Source: T1Sed10-7 sp041685505 (lineage in GTDB: Bacteria > Actinomycetota > Nitriliruptoria > Nitriliruptorales > Nitriliruptoraceae). Taken from it: DNA of 64,000 nucleotides. Of the stretch, positions 25,086-32,181 are shown one piece after another (the first letter of the stretch is position 1; the number at the start of each line of letters is the position of its first letter). The notes under the pieces were generated by a model. The model worked only from the letters and a program-made list of their open reading frames with translations, made no database searches and had not been told where the DNA came from. A program made the position numbers and the translations under genes. The stretch lies in NCBI GenBank assembly GCA_041685505.1, contig JAWLFQ010000002.1, positions 1 to 64,000 of the forward strand, given 5' to 3'.

Positions 25086-26602
25086 GCCGCTCCCCTCGCC
25101 GCCGGGAGGCGGTAGGCGACGGCCTCCTCCACGTGGCTGGTGCCCACCACCTCGCTGTCGGCCAGATCGGCGATGGTCCGCGCGACACGCAAGGTGCGGT
25201 CGAAGGCCCGTGCCGACCCGCCGGTGCCGTGCACGGCACCGGCGAGCCGCGCCAGCGCCGCACCCTCGGTGCTCTCGCGCAGCTGCTGCGCACGGGCATC
25301 GCGGTTGAGGGCCCCGCTGCCCCAGCGGGCGGCCGCGCGCCGTCGGGCGGCGGCGACCCGGGCTGCGACCACCGCCGAGGACTCGCCCGGCGCGGCGTCG
25401 ACGAGAGCATCGTGGTCGAGCGGCCGCAGCGCCACCTGCAGGTCCAGGCGGTCGAGCAGCGGTCCGGACAGTCGCGCCCGGTAGCGCGCCACCTGGTCCG
25501 GTCGGCACCTGCAGGCACGCCGGGGATCACCGAGGTGACCGCAGGGGCACGGGTTGGTGGCGGCCACCAGCAGGACGCGAGCCGGATAGGTCACCCGGGC
25601 ACGGGACCGGGTGAGCACCACCTCACCCTGCTCGAGGGGTTGCCGCAGCGCGTCGAGGACCACCCGGGGGACCTCGAGCAGCTCGTCCAGGGTGAGCACC
25701 CCGTGGTGGGCGAGACTCACCTCGCCCGGTCGGGGCACGCCGGAGCCACCGCCGATCAGGGCGGCAGCGGAGACGATCTGGTGCGGTGCCCGCCGCGGTG
25801 GGCGCAGCTCCAGGGGTTGGTCGGGGCTGCGCAGTCCTGCCAGGGAGTGCAGCGCCGCCACCTCCAGGGCCTGCGTGGTGTCGAGGTCCGGGAGCAGCCC
25901 CACGAGCCGCTCCGCCAGCATCGACTTGCCGCAGCCCGGCGGGCCGGACAGCAGGAGGTGGTGGCCCCCGGCGGCCGCCAGTTCCACGGCGCGGCGGGCG
26001 AGCGGCTGGCCGCGGACCTCCGCCAGGTCAGGGGCGGGCGCGGCGCGACGCCGCGCGAGCGGGACGATCTCACGCGGCGAGTTCCGGGCCGTGAGCAGGT
26101 CCACGACCTCACCGAGGTCGGCCACCGGCAGCAGCTCGAGACCATCCACCAGGGCCGCCTCCGAGGCGGCACCGGCAGGCAGCAGCAGCCGCTCCGCGCC
26201 GAGCCGCCGCGCACCGGCCACCAGCGGGAGCTGACCCGCGACGGGGCGGACGGAGCCATCGAGACCCAGTTCCCCGCAGGCCCAGCACGCAGCCGCGGCG
26301 GCCAGGGGAACCTGACCGCTCGCCGCGAGGATCGCCACAGCGAGGGGGAGGTCGAAGGCCGAGCCCACCTTGGGCAGCTCGGCAGGCGCCAGGTTGACGA
26401 CGATGCGCTCGCCCGGCCAGCGCAGGCCGCGTCGGGTGATGGCCGTGCGGACCCGGTCACCCGCCTCGCGGACCGCGGCGTCGGGCAGCCCCACCAGCCT
26501 GAGCATCGGGAGCCCGGGGCTGCTGGTGGCCTCCACCCGCACCTCCATGGCCCGCAGGCCCAGCAGCGCGACACCACGCACGATCGCCAGCTCCCGCACC
26601 AC
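25082..26602 (-). CDS. comM: YifB/ComM-type Mg-chelatase-like AAA+ ATPase
   Basis: ComM proteins are hexameric helicases that aid branch migration during natural transformation. The 506 residues show the N-terminal Lon-protease-like fold (ERIVVNLAPAELPKVGSAFDL near 65-85), the AAA+ core with Walker A GPPGCGKSM near 213, the Walker B LTLDELLEV near 290, the NPCPCGHLGDPRRACRC zinc-binding insert near 345, and the GPLLDRLDLQVAL sensor region. It directly abuts yraN (TAG followed by two GTG codons, either of which can start) and uses a GGAGG box in the yraN 3' end. Coupled to dprA. Confidence 0.94.
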   Translation of the reverse strand: MVRELAIVRGVALLGLRAMEVRVEATSSPGLPMLRLVGLPDAAVREAGDRVRTAITRRGLRWPGERIVVNLAPAELPKVGSAFDLPLAVAILAASGQVPLAAAAACWACGELGLDGSVRPVAGQLPLVAGARRLGAERLLLPAGAASEAALVDGLELLPVADLGEVVDLLTARNSPREIVPLARRRAAPAPDLAEVRGQPLARRAVELAAAGGHHLLLSGPPGCGKSMLAERLVGLLPDLDTTQALEVAALHSLAGLRSPDQPLELRPPRRAPHQIVSAAALIGGGSGVPRPGEVSLAHHGVLTLDELLEVPRVVLDALRQPLEQGEVVLTRSRARVTYPARVLLVAATNPCPCGHLGDPRRACRCRPDQVARYRARLSGPLLDRLDLQVALRPLDHDALVDAAPGESSAVVAARVAAARRRAAARWGSGALNRDARAQQLRESTEGAALARLAGAVHGTGGSARAFDRTLRVARTIADLADSEVVGTSHVEEAVAYRLPAARGAA

Positions 26603-27034
26603 CTAGTCCACCTCCACGATGTGGGTGAGCAGGCAGCGAGGGCCCGCATCCACGGCGATCAACTCGAGCCGGACCGCCGCGAAGCGCGCCGGCTGGTCAC
26701 GCAGGAACGCGCCGGTCAGGGCACGCAGCCGCCGGAGCTTCGCGGGCCCCAGCGCGCTGACCGCGCCACCGAACAGCGCTGCGTCGCGGCGCGCCTTGAC
26801 CTCGCACACCACGAGGGTGTCGGTACGCGGATCGACGGCCACCACGTCCAGCTCCCCGCGCAGCCCGTCCGCGGCGATCCGCCAGTTGCGGGCCACGATC
26901 TCGAGCCGGTGATCGCGGGCGAGGTGGCCGGCTGCGAGCTCCTCCGCAGCCGGGCCCAAGGACCGCGCGGTCAGCAGCTGACGTCGCTCGCTCCCGGTCA
27001 GGGGGAGCTGATGTGTCCGGGTCGTGGTGTCCAT
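26603..27034 (-). CDS. yraN: UPF0102 (YraN) family endonuclease-like protein
   Basis: A 143-residue protein with the restriction-endonuclease-like fold. The family core is visible as GPAAEELAAGHLARDHRLEIVARNW near residue 28, GELDVVAVDP with the catalytic Glu-Asp near 60, and VVCEVKAR (the E-x-K part) near 75. Function is unsettled; it always sits near comM/dprA in actinobacteria, hinting at DNA processing. No ribosome-binding site precedes the ATG, but a TAGCGT box ends six bases before it, so a leaderless transcript is likely. First gene of the yraN-comM-dprA-xerC run. Confidence 0.88.
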   Translation of the reverse strand: MDTTTRTHQLPLTGSERRQLLTARSLGPAAEELAAGHLARDHRLEIVARNWRIAADGLRGELDVVAVDPRTDTLVVCEVKARRDAALFGGAVSALGPAKLRRLRALTGAFLRDQPARFAAVRLELIAVDAGPRCLLTHIVEVD

Positions 27035-27040
27035 GACCGC

Positions 27041-27046
27041 ACGCTA
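27041..27046 (-). promoter_or_regulatory. -10 box of a probable leaderless promoter for yraN
   Basis: TAGCGT on the minus strand with six bases to the ATG, so the A of the start codon would be the transcription start. No SD sequence is present. A -35 box is not clear. Confidence 0.35.
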
Positions 27047-27122
27047 CGACCGTCACCGCCCCAGGACGGGATGGATCACCGCCGCGTTGTGGACAACCGC
27101 GCGGACAGCGGGTGCGCCGGGC

Positions 27123-27239
27123 TCACAGGACCCCGAACCCCCACAGCAGACCGCCGCCGAGGACCACGGCGGCAGCCACCAGCAACCAGATGTCGTTGCG
27201 CTTGTCGTCGCGGTAACGGCGGGTCGCGTTGAAGCCCAT
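27123..27239 (-). CDS. Small membrane peptide, 38 residues
   Basis: A short gene between DUF2469 and yraN. It reads MGFNATRRYRDDKRND, then one hydrophobic segment of ~20 residues (IWLLVAAAVVLGGGLLW) and GFGVL. The N-terminal half is strongly basic and would stay in the cytoplasm. The ATG follows an AGGAG box at seven bases, good evidence that it is translated. A longer in-frame start exists but has no such signal and its extra residues look like non-coding sequence. I do not recognise the family; a role as a small membrane anchor or partner is only a guess. Confidence 0.6.
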   Translation of the reverse strand: MGFNATRRYRDDKRNDIWLLVAAAVVLGGGLLWGFGVL

Positions 27240-27288
27240 GCCTTGGCTCCTGCGGGGGCGCTGAGACGGTGTCGGTGCGGAGCGGGGC

Positions 27289-27603
27289 TCACTCCTCGAG
27301 GAAGTCGGCCACCTCGGTGTCGTCGTGGACGAGCTCCTCCACGTTGACGTCACGGAAGGTGAGCACGCGGACCTGGGTGAGGAAGCGCGTCGGGCGGAAC
27401 ATGTCCCACACCCACGCGTCGCGCAGCTCGAGCTCGAACCACAGGTCCTCGCCCTGGTGCGGGGTCACCGTGACGTCGTTGCACAGGTAGAAGCGTCGCT
27501 CGGTCTCGACCACGTAGCGGTACAGCCGCACGACGTCGCGGTACTCGCGGTAGAGCGACAGCTCCAGGTCGGTCTCGTAGGCGTCGAGCTCCTCCGGGTT
27601 CAC
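27289..27603 (-). CDS. DUF2469 family protein
   Basis: A 104-residue acidic cytoplasmic protein found almost only in actinobacteria, next to rnhB and yraN (Rv2901c is the M. tuberculosis member). The sequence is recognisable by NPEELDAYETDLELSLYREY at the start, YVVETERRFYLCNDV, WFELELRDAWVWDMFRPTRF, and the acidic end VADFLEE. Its biochemical role is not known. The GTG start is five bases after a GGAGG box. A -10/-35 pair lies 70-100 bases upstream and overlaps the rnhB promoter on the other strand. Confidence 0.9.
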   Translation of the reverse strand: MNPEELDAYETDLELSLYREYRDVVRLYRYVVETERRFYLCNDVTVTPHQGEDLWFELELRDAWVWDMFRPTRFLTQVRVLTFRDVNVEELVHDDTEVADFLEE

Positions 27604-27672
27604 CAGCGACCTCCAACCCGCACGTCGCACACCGCCGGCGCGCGCATCCTGACCGTGTCGGGGCGGGCTGCG

Positions 27673-27702
27673 AGGGTAGCGACGGCGCCACCGCTACGGT
27701 CA
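27673..27702 (-). promoter_or_regulatory. Promoter for DUF2469, overlapping the rnhB promoter
   Basis: On the minus strand TGACCG (27697-27702) and TACCCT (27673-27678) are 18 bases apart. The -35 box overlaps the -10 box of rnhB on the plus strand, so both genes probably share one short divergent promoter and may compete for polymerase. Confidence 0.4.
27695..27700 (+). promoter_or_regulatory. -10 box of a probable leaderless promoter for rnhB
   Basis: TACGGT on the plus strand, seven bases before the rnhB ATG; no SD sequence is present, so the transcript probably begins at or beside the start codon. Confidence 0.4.
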
Positions 27703-27707
27703 CGGCC

Positions 27708-28424
27708 ATGCAGACCGAGCCCACCGACCACCGGCGCAGCCAACGCCGCGCATCACGGCCCCGCACGCCCGCGTCTGCGGAGGATGCCTCCGTCGCGCTG
27801 GAGCACGCCGCCGCCCTGGAAGGTGTGACCGTCGCCGGGCTCGACGAGGTCGGCCGCGGCGCGTGGGCGGGACCGCTGACCGTCGGCGCCGTGGTCCTGG
27901 ACCTGGCGGCCGTGCCGCGGGGACTCCGCGACTCCAAGCGCCTGGCGGTGCCACGACGTGAGGAGCTGGCCGCCGAGGTCCGGGCGAGCGCGGTGGTGCG
28001 CCTGGGTGAGGTGGAGCACGACGAGCTGGACGAGCTCGGCCTGGCAGCCGCGCTGCGGGTCGCGGCACGACGTGCCGTCGCTGCGCTGCCGATCGAGGTC
28101 GACCGGGTGCTGATCGATGGCAACGTGGATCTGCTGGCCGGCACAGGGTGGCAGGCCCAGACCATCGTCGGCGGGGACGACGCCTGCGCGTCCATCGCCG
28201 CCGCCTCGATCGTGGCCAAGGTGCACCGGGATGCGCGGATGCGGGCCGTCGATCCCCGCCACCCGGTCTACGGCTTCGCCGCACACAAGGGCTACCCCTC
28301 ACCGGCGCACCGCGCGGCCCTGGCCGCGCACGGCCCCTGCGCACTGCACCGCCGCAGCTGGCAACCGATCCAGCAGCTGCTGGGCGCTCCCCGACTTCCC
28401 CTCGACCGCGCGCGCAGCGCCTGA
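27708..28424 (+). CDS. rnhB: Ribonuclease HII
   Basis: RNase HII cuts the RNA strand of RNA-DNA hybrids and removes misincorporated ribonucleotides. The N-terminal catalytic motif GLDEVGRGAWAGPLTVGAVV is near residue 44, followed by LRDSKRL near 73, RVLIDGNVDLL near 124 and DACASIAAASIVAKVHRD near 150, and YGFAAHKGY near 178; all metal-binding acidic residues are present. Length 238. One of the few plus-strand genes, divergent from DUF2469 and tail-to-tail with lepB (43 bases apart). The first ~35 residues are basic and not part of the fold. Confidence 0.95.
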   Translation: MQTEPTDHRRSQRRASRPRTPASAEDASVALEHAAALEGVTVAGLDEVGRGAWAGPLTVGAVVLDLAAVPRGLRDSKRLAVPRREELAAEVRASAVVRLGEVEHDELDELGLAAALRVAARRAVAALPIEVDRVLIDGNVDLLAGTGWQAQTIVGGDDACASIAAASIVAKVHRDARMRAVDPRHPVYGFAAHKGYPSPAHRAALAAHGPCALHRRSWQPIQQLLGAPRLPLDRARSA

Positions 28425-28438
28425 CGCCGCCGGGGGCA

Positions 28439-28465
28439 GCGCCATCCCGGCCCACCCGGTGGCGC
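28439..28465. terminator. Weak stem between convergent rnhB and lepB
   Basis: A 6-bp inverted repeat GCGCCA/TGGCGC with a 15-base loop in the 43-base gap between the two stops. Its place suits a shared terminator, but the stem is short. Confidence 0.2.
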
Positions 28466-28467
28466 GG

Positions 28468-29382
28468 TCAACGGGCCCCGGAGCCCGCGAGCTCGCGCGC
28501 GGCGCGACCTGCCAGCTCGTGCTCGGCGCGAGCGGCGAGCTCGTGCTCGGCGCGAGCGGCGAGCTCGTGCTCGACATCGGTGAGCCGGGTCGCGTGCTCC
28601 AGGGGCCAGATGATGGCGACGGCCCGGCCGACGACCTTGTCCAGCGGCACGAAGCCGAGCCCCCGGCGCGAATCCGAGGAGTTCGGACGGTTGTCCCCGA
28701 GGAAGAACAGGGCATCCTCCGGCACGGTGACAGGCCCGTAATCCGACGGGTCATCGAAGGCGACGTAGGGCTCCTCGAGGGCGACATCGTTGACGTAGAC
28801 CACGCCCTCCTCGATCCGGACCTCGTCGCCCGGCAGCCCGATCACCCGCTTGACGAAGTCCCGCGCGCTGGCGGGCACGACACCGAGGAACTGCCCCACC
28901 ACCCGGACGACGCGTTCGCCGGCCGTCGCGTCGGGAGCCACCTCGCCGAGGCTCTCCCCCTCGAAGACGACGATCTCGCCCCGTGTGGGCGCGCGGAACA
29001 GGTAGGTGATCTTCTCCACGACCATCCGGTCGTTGATGCTGAGCGTGGGCTCCATCGAACTCGAGGGGATGTAGAAGACCTGCACGACGAAGGTACGCAG
29101 GAGGAAGGCGAGCACCAGGGCGATCAGCAGCAGCACCGGGAGCTCGCGGAGGAAGGAACCCGCGCCGGAACCGCCCCGTGACCGGTGGCGCTGGGCGGCC
29201 GGTTCCCCCGGACGTGGCAGGGGGACGCCGTCCTCACCGGGGTGTGCACCCTCCGCTGGGCCGCTGGGCCCGGAGGAGCCGTCGCCCCGGGCGTCCGGTG
29301 GACCCGCCGCGTGATCGTGCCCACCGAAGAGGACGTCATCGTCCTCCTCGGCGCCGTCGTGACCTGGGTGACGCTCGGACAT
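28468..29382 (-). CDS. lepB: Signal peptidase I
   Basis: LepB removes signal peptides from exported proteins on the outer face of the membrane. The 304 residues have a ~75-residue acidic, Gly/Pro-rich cytoplasmic N-terminus, one membrane segment (about 80-103), then the catalytic serine in IPSSSMEPTL (Ser109), the lysine in DFVKRVIGLPGDEV (Lys178), and FFLGDNRPNSSDSRRGLG near 228. The C-terminal ~30 residues are three copies of AEHELAAR-like octads encoded by 24-bp direct repeats. Start ATG has no SD but a TAGGGT box six bases upstream, suggesting a leaderless mRNA. Downstream of rplS as in other actinobacteria. Confidence 0.95.
   Translation of the reverse strand: MSERHPGHDGAEEDDDVLFGGHDHAAGPPDARGDGSSGPSGPAEGAHPGEDGVPLPRPGEPAAQRHRSRGGSGAGSFLRELPVLLLIALVLAFLLRTFVVQVFYIPSSSMEPTLSINDRMVVEKITYLFRAPTRGEIVVFEGESLGEVAPDATAGERVVRVVGQFLGVVPASARDFVKRVIGLPGDEVRIEEGVVYVNDVALEEPYVAFDDPSDYGPVTVPEDALFFLGDNRPNSSDSRRGLGFVPLDKVVGRAVAIIWPLEHATRLTDVEHELAARAEHELAARAEHELAGRAARELAGSGAR
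28514..28575. repeat. 24-bp tandem repeat in the 3' end of lepB
   Basis: Units begin at 28514, 28538 and 28562 (third incomplete), each containing AGCTCGTGCTCGGCGCGAGC or a close variant. They encode repeated H-E-L-A-A/G-R-A-E octads, a predicted charged amphipathic helix. Length variation between strains is likely. Confidence 0.8.
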
Positions 29383-29388
29383 GCCACC

Positions 29389-29394
29389 ACCCTA
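29389..29394 (-). promoter_or_regulatory. -10 box of a probable leaderless promoter for lepB
   Basis: TAGGGT on the minus strand with six bases to the lepB ATG and no SD sequence between. It follows a terminator-like hairpin, so lepB probably has its own start. Confidence 0.4.
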
Positions 29395-29411
29395 CAGACG
29401 GCTGGACGACG

Positions 29412-29436
29412 CTCGGCCGGGCGTGGCCCGGCCGAG
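29412..29436 (-). terminator. Terminator hairpin between rplS and lepB
   Basis: A perfect 11-bp stem (CTCGGCCGGGC with GCCCGGCCGAG) closed by three bases, 20 bases after the rplS stop. It likely ends the rplS transcript. Confidence 0.65.
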
Positions 29437-29456
29437 GTGGGGTGTGCGTGCGCGGG

Positions 29457-29804
29457 TCAGTTGTCCCGCTTCTCCTTGATGCGCGCGGCCTTGCCGACGC
29501 GATCACGGAGGTAGTACAGCTTCGCCCGCCGCACCTTGCCGCGGCGCGCACGCTCGATGGACTCGATCACCGGGCTGTGGACGGGGAAGGTTCGCTCGAC
29601 GCCGACGCCGAAGCTGATCTTGCGCACGGTGAAGGTCTCGCGCAGCCCCCCACCCCGACGCGCGATGACGACGCCTTCGAAGACCTGGATGCGCGAGCGG
29701 GTGCCCTCCACGACGCGGACGTTGACCTTGACCGTGTCGCCGGGGCGGAAGTCGGGGATGTCGTCGCGCAGGCGCGACTGCTCGACGATGTCGACCTTGT
29801 TCAT
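29457..29804 (-). CDS. rplS: 50S ribosomal protein L19
   Basis: L19 lies at the 30S-50S interface. The 115 residues carry DIPDFRPGDTVKVNVRVVEG near residue 15, RIQVFEGVVIARRGGGLRETF near 38, VRKISFGVGVERTFPVHSP near 60 and KLYYLRDRVGKAARIKEK at the end. The ATG start follows a weak AAGG box. It is transcribed from a strong promoter ~170 bases upstream through a leader with a stable stem. Confidence 0.97.
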   Translation of the reverse strand: MNKVDIVEQSRLRDDIPDFRPGDTVKVNVRVVEGTRSRIQVFEGVVIARRGGGLRETFTVRKISFGVGVERTFPVHSPVIESIERARRGKVRRAKLYYLRDRVGKAARIKEKRDN

Positions 29805-29892
29805 CGGGCTGCCTTCGGGTGGGTCGGGACGGCGCAGGGTGTGGACGCGAGCGCACGTCGACGCGGTCGGGTGACGACTCGGGTGACGACGC

Positions 29893-29927
29893 GGTGGCGC
29901 CGATGCGTCAGCGGGACGGGCGCCACC
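29893..29927 (-). ncRNA. Stem-loop in the rplS leader
   Basis: A perfect 9-bp stem GGTGGCGCC/GGCGCCACC around 17 bases, in the ~170-base untranslated leader. Next to it lies a 12-base tandem repeat (TCGTCACCCGAG / TCGTCACCCGAC in the transcript). Leaders of r-protein genes are often autoregulatory; that role is inferred. Confidence 0.45.
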
Positions 29928-29981
29928 TCGCTGCGGTTGGAGAACGCACGGGTGCGCACCGCCCCGTCGCGGTGTCGCGTG

Positions 29982-30011
29982 AGGATACGGTCAGGGCGCC
30001 GCCACGGTCAA
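29982..30011 (-). promoter_or_regulatory. Promoter for rplS
   Basis: TTGACC (30006-30011) and TATCCT (29982-29987) on the minus strand, 18 bases apart: the best housekeeping-type promoter in the window. It lies 25 bases downstream of the trmD stop. Confidence 0.65.
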
Positions 30012-30036
30012 CCTGCGTGCGGGTCCGCACCGACCA

Positions 30037-30807
30037 TCACCCCCGGTCCGGTCCCTCCAGCAGATCGGGGCGGCGCTCGGCGGTCAGCGCTCGTGCCTGC
30101 ACCTGGCGCCACCGCTCCACCGCGCCATGATCACCGGAGGTCAGCACCTCGGGGACCCCCCGCCCCCGGACCTCGGCAGGGCGGGTGTACTGGGGGTACT
30201 CCAGCAGGCCCGAGGCGAAGGACTCGTCGCCCGGTGAGGCGTCGTTGCCGAGGATGCCGGGCACCAGTCGCGTGACCGCCTCGATCAGCGCCGCGGCCGC
30301 CACCTCGCCACCGAACAGGACGTAGTCGCCGATCGAGACCTCGTCGGTGGCCACGAGCTCGTGGACACGTTCGTCGATGCCCTCGTACCGGCCGCACAGC
30401 AGCACCAGGCGCTCCTCCTGGGCCAGCTCGGCGGCCAGCGACTGGGTCAACGGGCGCCCGCGCGGCGTCAGCAGCACGGTGCGGGGACGTGGGCCGCCGG
30501 CCACCGCGGTGCCATCGGGCGGGGCCCCACCGGCGACCGTCCGCCCGCGGGTGGACCCGGGTTCCAGATCGTTCCACACCGCCTCGCAGGCGTCGATCCA
30601 CACATCGGCGCGCATCACCATGCCGGCACCTCCGCCGTAGGGTGCGGCATCGACGCTGCGGTGGCGGTCGGTGGCCCACGCACGCAGATCGTGGACCCGG
30701 ATGTCGAGATCCCCCTCGGCGATCCCGCGGCCGAGCAGGGAGGTGTGCAAGGGCCCCTCGAACCATCCGGGGAAGATGGTGAGCACGTCGATACGCGGTG
30801 CACTCAC
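30037..30807 (-). CDS. trmD: tRNA (guanine-N1)-methyltransferase
   Basis: TrmD methylates G37 of tRNAs with SAM and prevents frameshifting. The SPOUT knot region is clear: APYGGGAGMVMRADV near residue 55, the LLCGRYEGIDERV motif near 137, and SIGDYVLFGGEVAAAALIEAVTRL near 158 with GNDASPGDESF. A ~25-residue Gly/Pro-rich insert (about 82-107) precedes VLLTPRGRPL. Length 256. The GTG start overlaps the rimM stop (GTGA), giving a coupled rpsP-khpA-rimM-trmD unit. Confidence 0.97.
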   Translation of the reverse strand: MSAPRIDVLTIFPGWFEGPLHTSLLGRGIAEGDLDIRVHDLRAWATDRHRSVDAAPYGGGAGMVMRADVWIDACEAVWNDLEPGSTRGRTVAGGAPPDGTAVAGGPRPRTVLLTPRGRPLTQSLAAELAQEERLVLLCGRYEGIDERVHELVATDEVSIGDYVLFGGEVAAAALIEAVTRLVPGILGNDASPGDESFASGLLEYPQYTRPAEVRGRGVPEVLTSGDHGAVERWRQVQARALTAERRPDLLEGPDRG

Positions 30808-31388
30808 GCCGGATCCCCCGGTGGGGTGGACGGCCCCGGTGGTCCGGCTGAAGGCGCCCCGGCATCATCGTCGAGCAGGCCCTCGGGTGGGTCCACGACC
30901 AGCACCACGCTGCCGTCCTCCTCCTCGACGGCCTCGACGAGGTCGTCGGCGCAGGGCAGCAGCCACACGCCCTGGGTCCGGGTGACCTCGAGCAGGTCGT
31001 AGCCGGCCGCCTCGGGGAGCTCGAACAGCGCCGTCACCACGCCCAGGTCGGTCCCGTCGAGGTGGCGGACGCGCAGCCCGAGCAGTTCGTGGGCGAAGAA
31101 GGTGTCGCTGTCGGCGACATCGACCGGGGCGGCGCGCACCTCGAGGCCGCGCAGGCCCTCGGCCGTCGAGCGGTCGGACACGTCGCCGAAGCCGAGCAGC
31201 ATGCGCCCCTGGTGGGGACGCGAGGCACTGATCGTGCGCCTGCGGTCCCCCACCTCCACCTCGGTGCCGACATCGAAGCGACCGGGCACGTCCGAGAGCG
31301 GGTGGACCACGACCTCGCCCCGGATGCCGTGGGCCTTGACGACACGACCGATCGTGACGAACTCGTCGCCACCGGTTGCGGGGTCCAT
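30804..31388 (-). CDS. rimM: Ribosome maturation factor RimM
   Basis: RimM helps mature the 30S head and binds S19. The N-terminal domain has TIGRVVKAHGIRGEVVVHPLS near residue 12 and GRMLLGFGDVSDRSTAEGLRG near 61; the PRC-barrel part has HELLGLRVRHLDGTDLGVV near 99 and LLEVTRTQGVWLLPCADDLV near 131. About 30 acidic and Pro-rich residues at the C-terminus are extra. The ATG is five bases after the khpA stop, so it likely depends on upstream translation. Confidence 0.95.
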   Translation of the reverse strand: MDPATGGDEFVTIGRVVKAHGIRGEVVVHPLSDVPGRFDVGTEVEVGDRRRTISASRPHQGRMLLGFGDVSDRSTAEGLRGLEVRAAPVDVADSDTFFAHELLGLRVRHLDGTDLGVVTALFELPEAAGYDLLEVTRTQGVWLLPCADDLVEAVEEEDGSVVLVVDPPEGLLDDDAGAPSAGPPGPSTPPGDPA

Positions 31389-31393
31389 GCCGG

Positions 31394-31630
31394 TCAGTCC
31401 ACGATCTCCACGGTGACGTTCTCGTCGTCGAGGGAACCGGCGGCCTTGACCAGGGTGCGGATCGCCTTGGCGGTACGGCCCCGCTTGCCGATCACCTTGC
31501 CGAGGTCCTCGTCGTGGACGTGGAGCTCGAGGACGGTCTCACGCTCGTCCTCGTCCACCTCGATGCGGACCTCGTCGGGGTGGTCGACCAACTGCCGGGC
31601 GACGAACTCGAGGACGTCCTCGGCTCTCAC
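31394..31630 (-). CDS. khpA: KH-domain RNA-binding protein KhpA
   Basis: A 78-residue single-KH protein that in Gram-positive bacteria pairs with KhpB and binds many RNAs. The GxxG loop is intact in GKVIGKRGRTAKAIRTLV near residue 44. The N-terminus EDVLEFVARQLVDHPDEVRIEV is typical. It is encoded between rpsP and rimM as in most actinobacteria and Firmicutes. The GTG start overlaps the rpsP stop (GTGA). Confidence 0.94.
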   Translation of the reverse strand: MRAEDVLEFVARQLVDHPDEVRIEVDEDERETVLELHVHDEDLGKVIGKRGRTAKAIRTLVKAAGSLDDENVTVEIVD

Positions 31631-31977
31631 TGGTCACCCCCGGCCTCGGCGGCCTTGGCCTTGGCCTTCTTGGACAGCCGCTGCTTGTCCTCACCGGTGC
31701 GGTCGCGCTTGGGTGCGTCGCCGGGCTTGAACTCCTCCCACACGCCGGTGATGCGCAGCAGCTTCTCGACCGGCTCGGTGGGCTGGGCGCCGTGGCGCAG
31801 CCAGTGCAGCGCGCGCTCGTTGTCGAGTTCGATCCGGGAGGGCTGCTCGAGCGGGTGGTACTGCCCGAGCACCTCGATGAAGCGGCCGTCCCGCGGCGAG
31901 CGGGAATCGGCGGCCACGATGCGGTAGTGCGGGCGCTTGACGGTGCCCTCGCGACGGAGGCGCAGCTTGACGGCCAT
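31627..31977 (-). CDS. rpsP: 30S ribosomal protein S16
   Basis: S16 stabilises the 30S body. Core motifs: MAVKLRLRREGTVKRPHYRI, DSRSPRDGRFIEVLGQYHPL and ERALHWLRHGAQPTEPVEKLL. It is 116 residues against 82 in E. coli; the extra C-terminal part (PGDAPKRDRTGEDKQRLSKK and an Ala/Lys-rich end) is charged and common in actinobacteria. The ATG has an AGGAG box. A TACCCT -10-like box lies ~180 bases upstream. Confidence 0.96.
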   Translation of the reverse strand: MAVKLRLRREGTVKRPHYRIVAADSRSPRDGRFIEVLGQYHPLEQPSRIELDNERALHWLRHGAQPTEPVEKLLRITGVWEEFKPGDAPKRDRTGEDKQRLSKKAKAKAAEAGGDQ

Positions 31978-32153
31978 GATGGCTCCTGGGTGCGGCGGTG
32001 CGAGCGCGTGCACGTGGGCACGCGGCACGGTGACGACGACCGGTACCCGCACGGGCGTCGGGCTCGCGTGGTGATGGCGAGTCGCCGGTGGGGCGGGATC
32101 GTCCTGGACGTGATCGCGCGCCGAGAGGCGGACCCCGAGACGCGCTGTGGGCA

Positions 32154-32159
32154 AGGGTA
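32154..32159 (-). promoter_or_regulatory. Candidate -10 box for the rpsP unit
   Basis: TACCCT in the context CGCTACCCTTG on the minus strand, ~177 bases before rpsP and 23 bases after the stop of the small membrane-protein gene. The -35 region is not clear. Confidence 0.3.
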
Positions 32160-32181
32160 GCGGACGGCTGGCGCCCCGCGC

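Noticed and set aside
24833..27232. A 799-codon open frame on the plus strand opposite dprA, comM and yraN
   Set aside because: Antisense shadow; the minus-strand genes there have full catalytic motifs and coupled starts.
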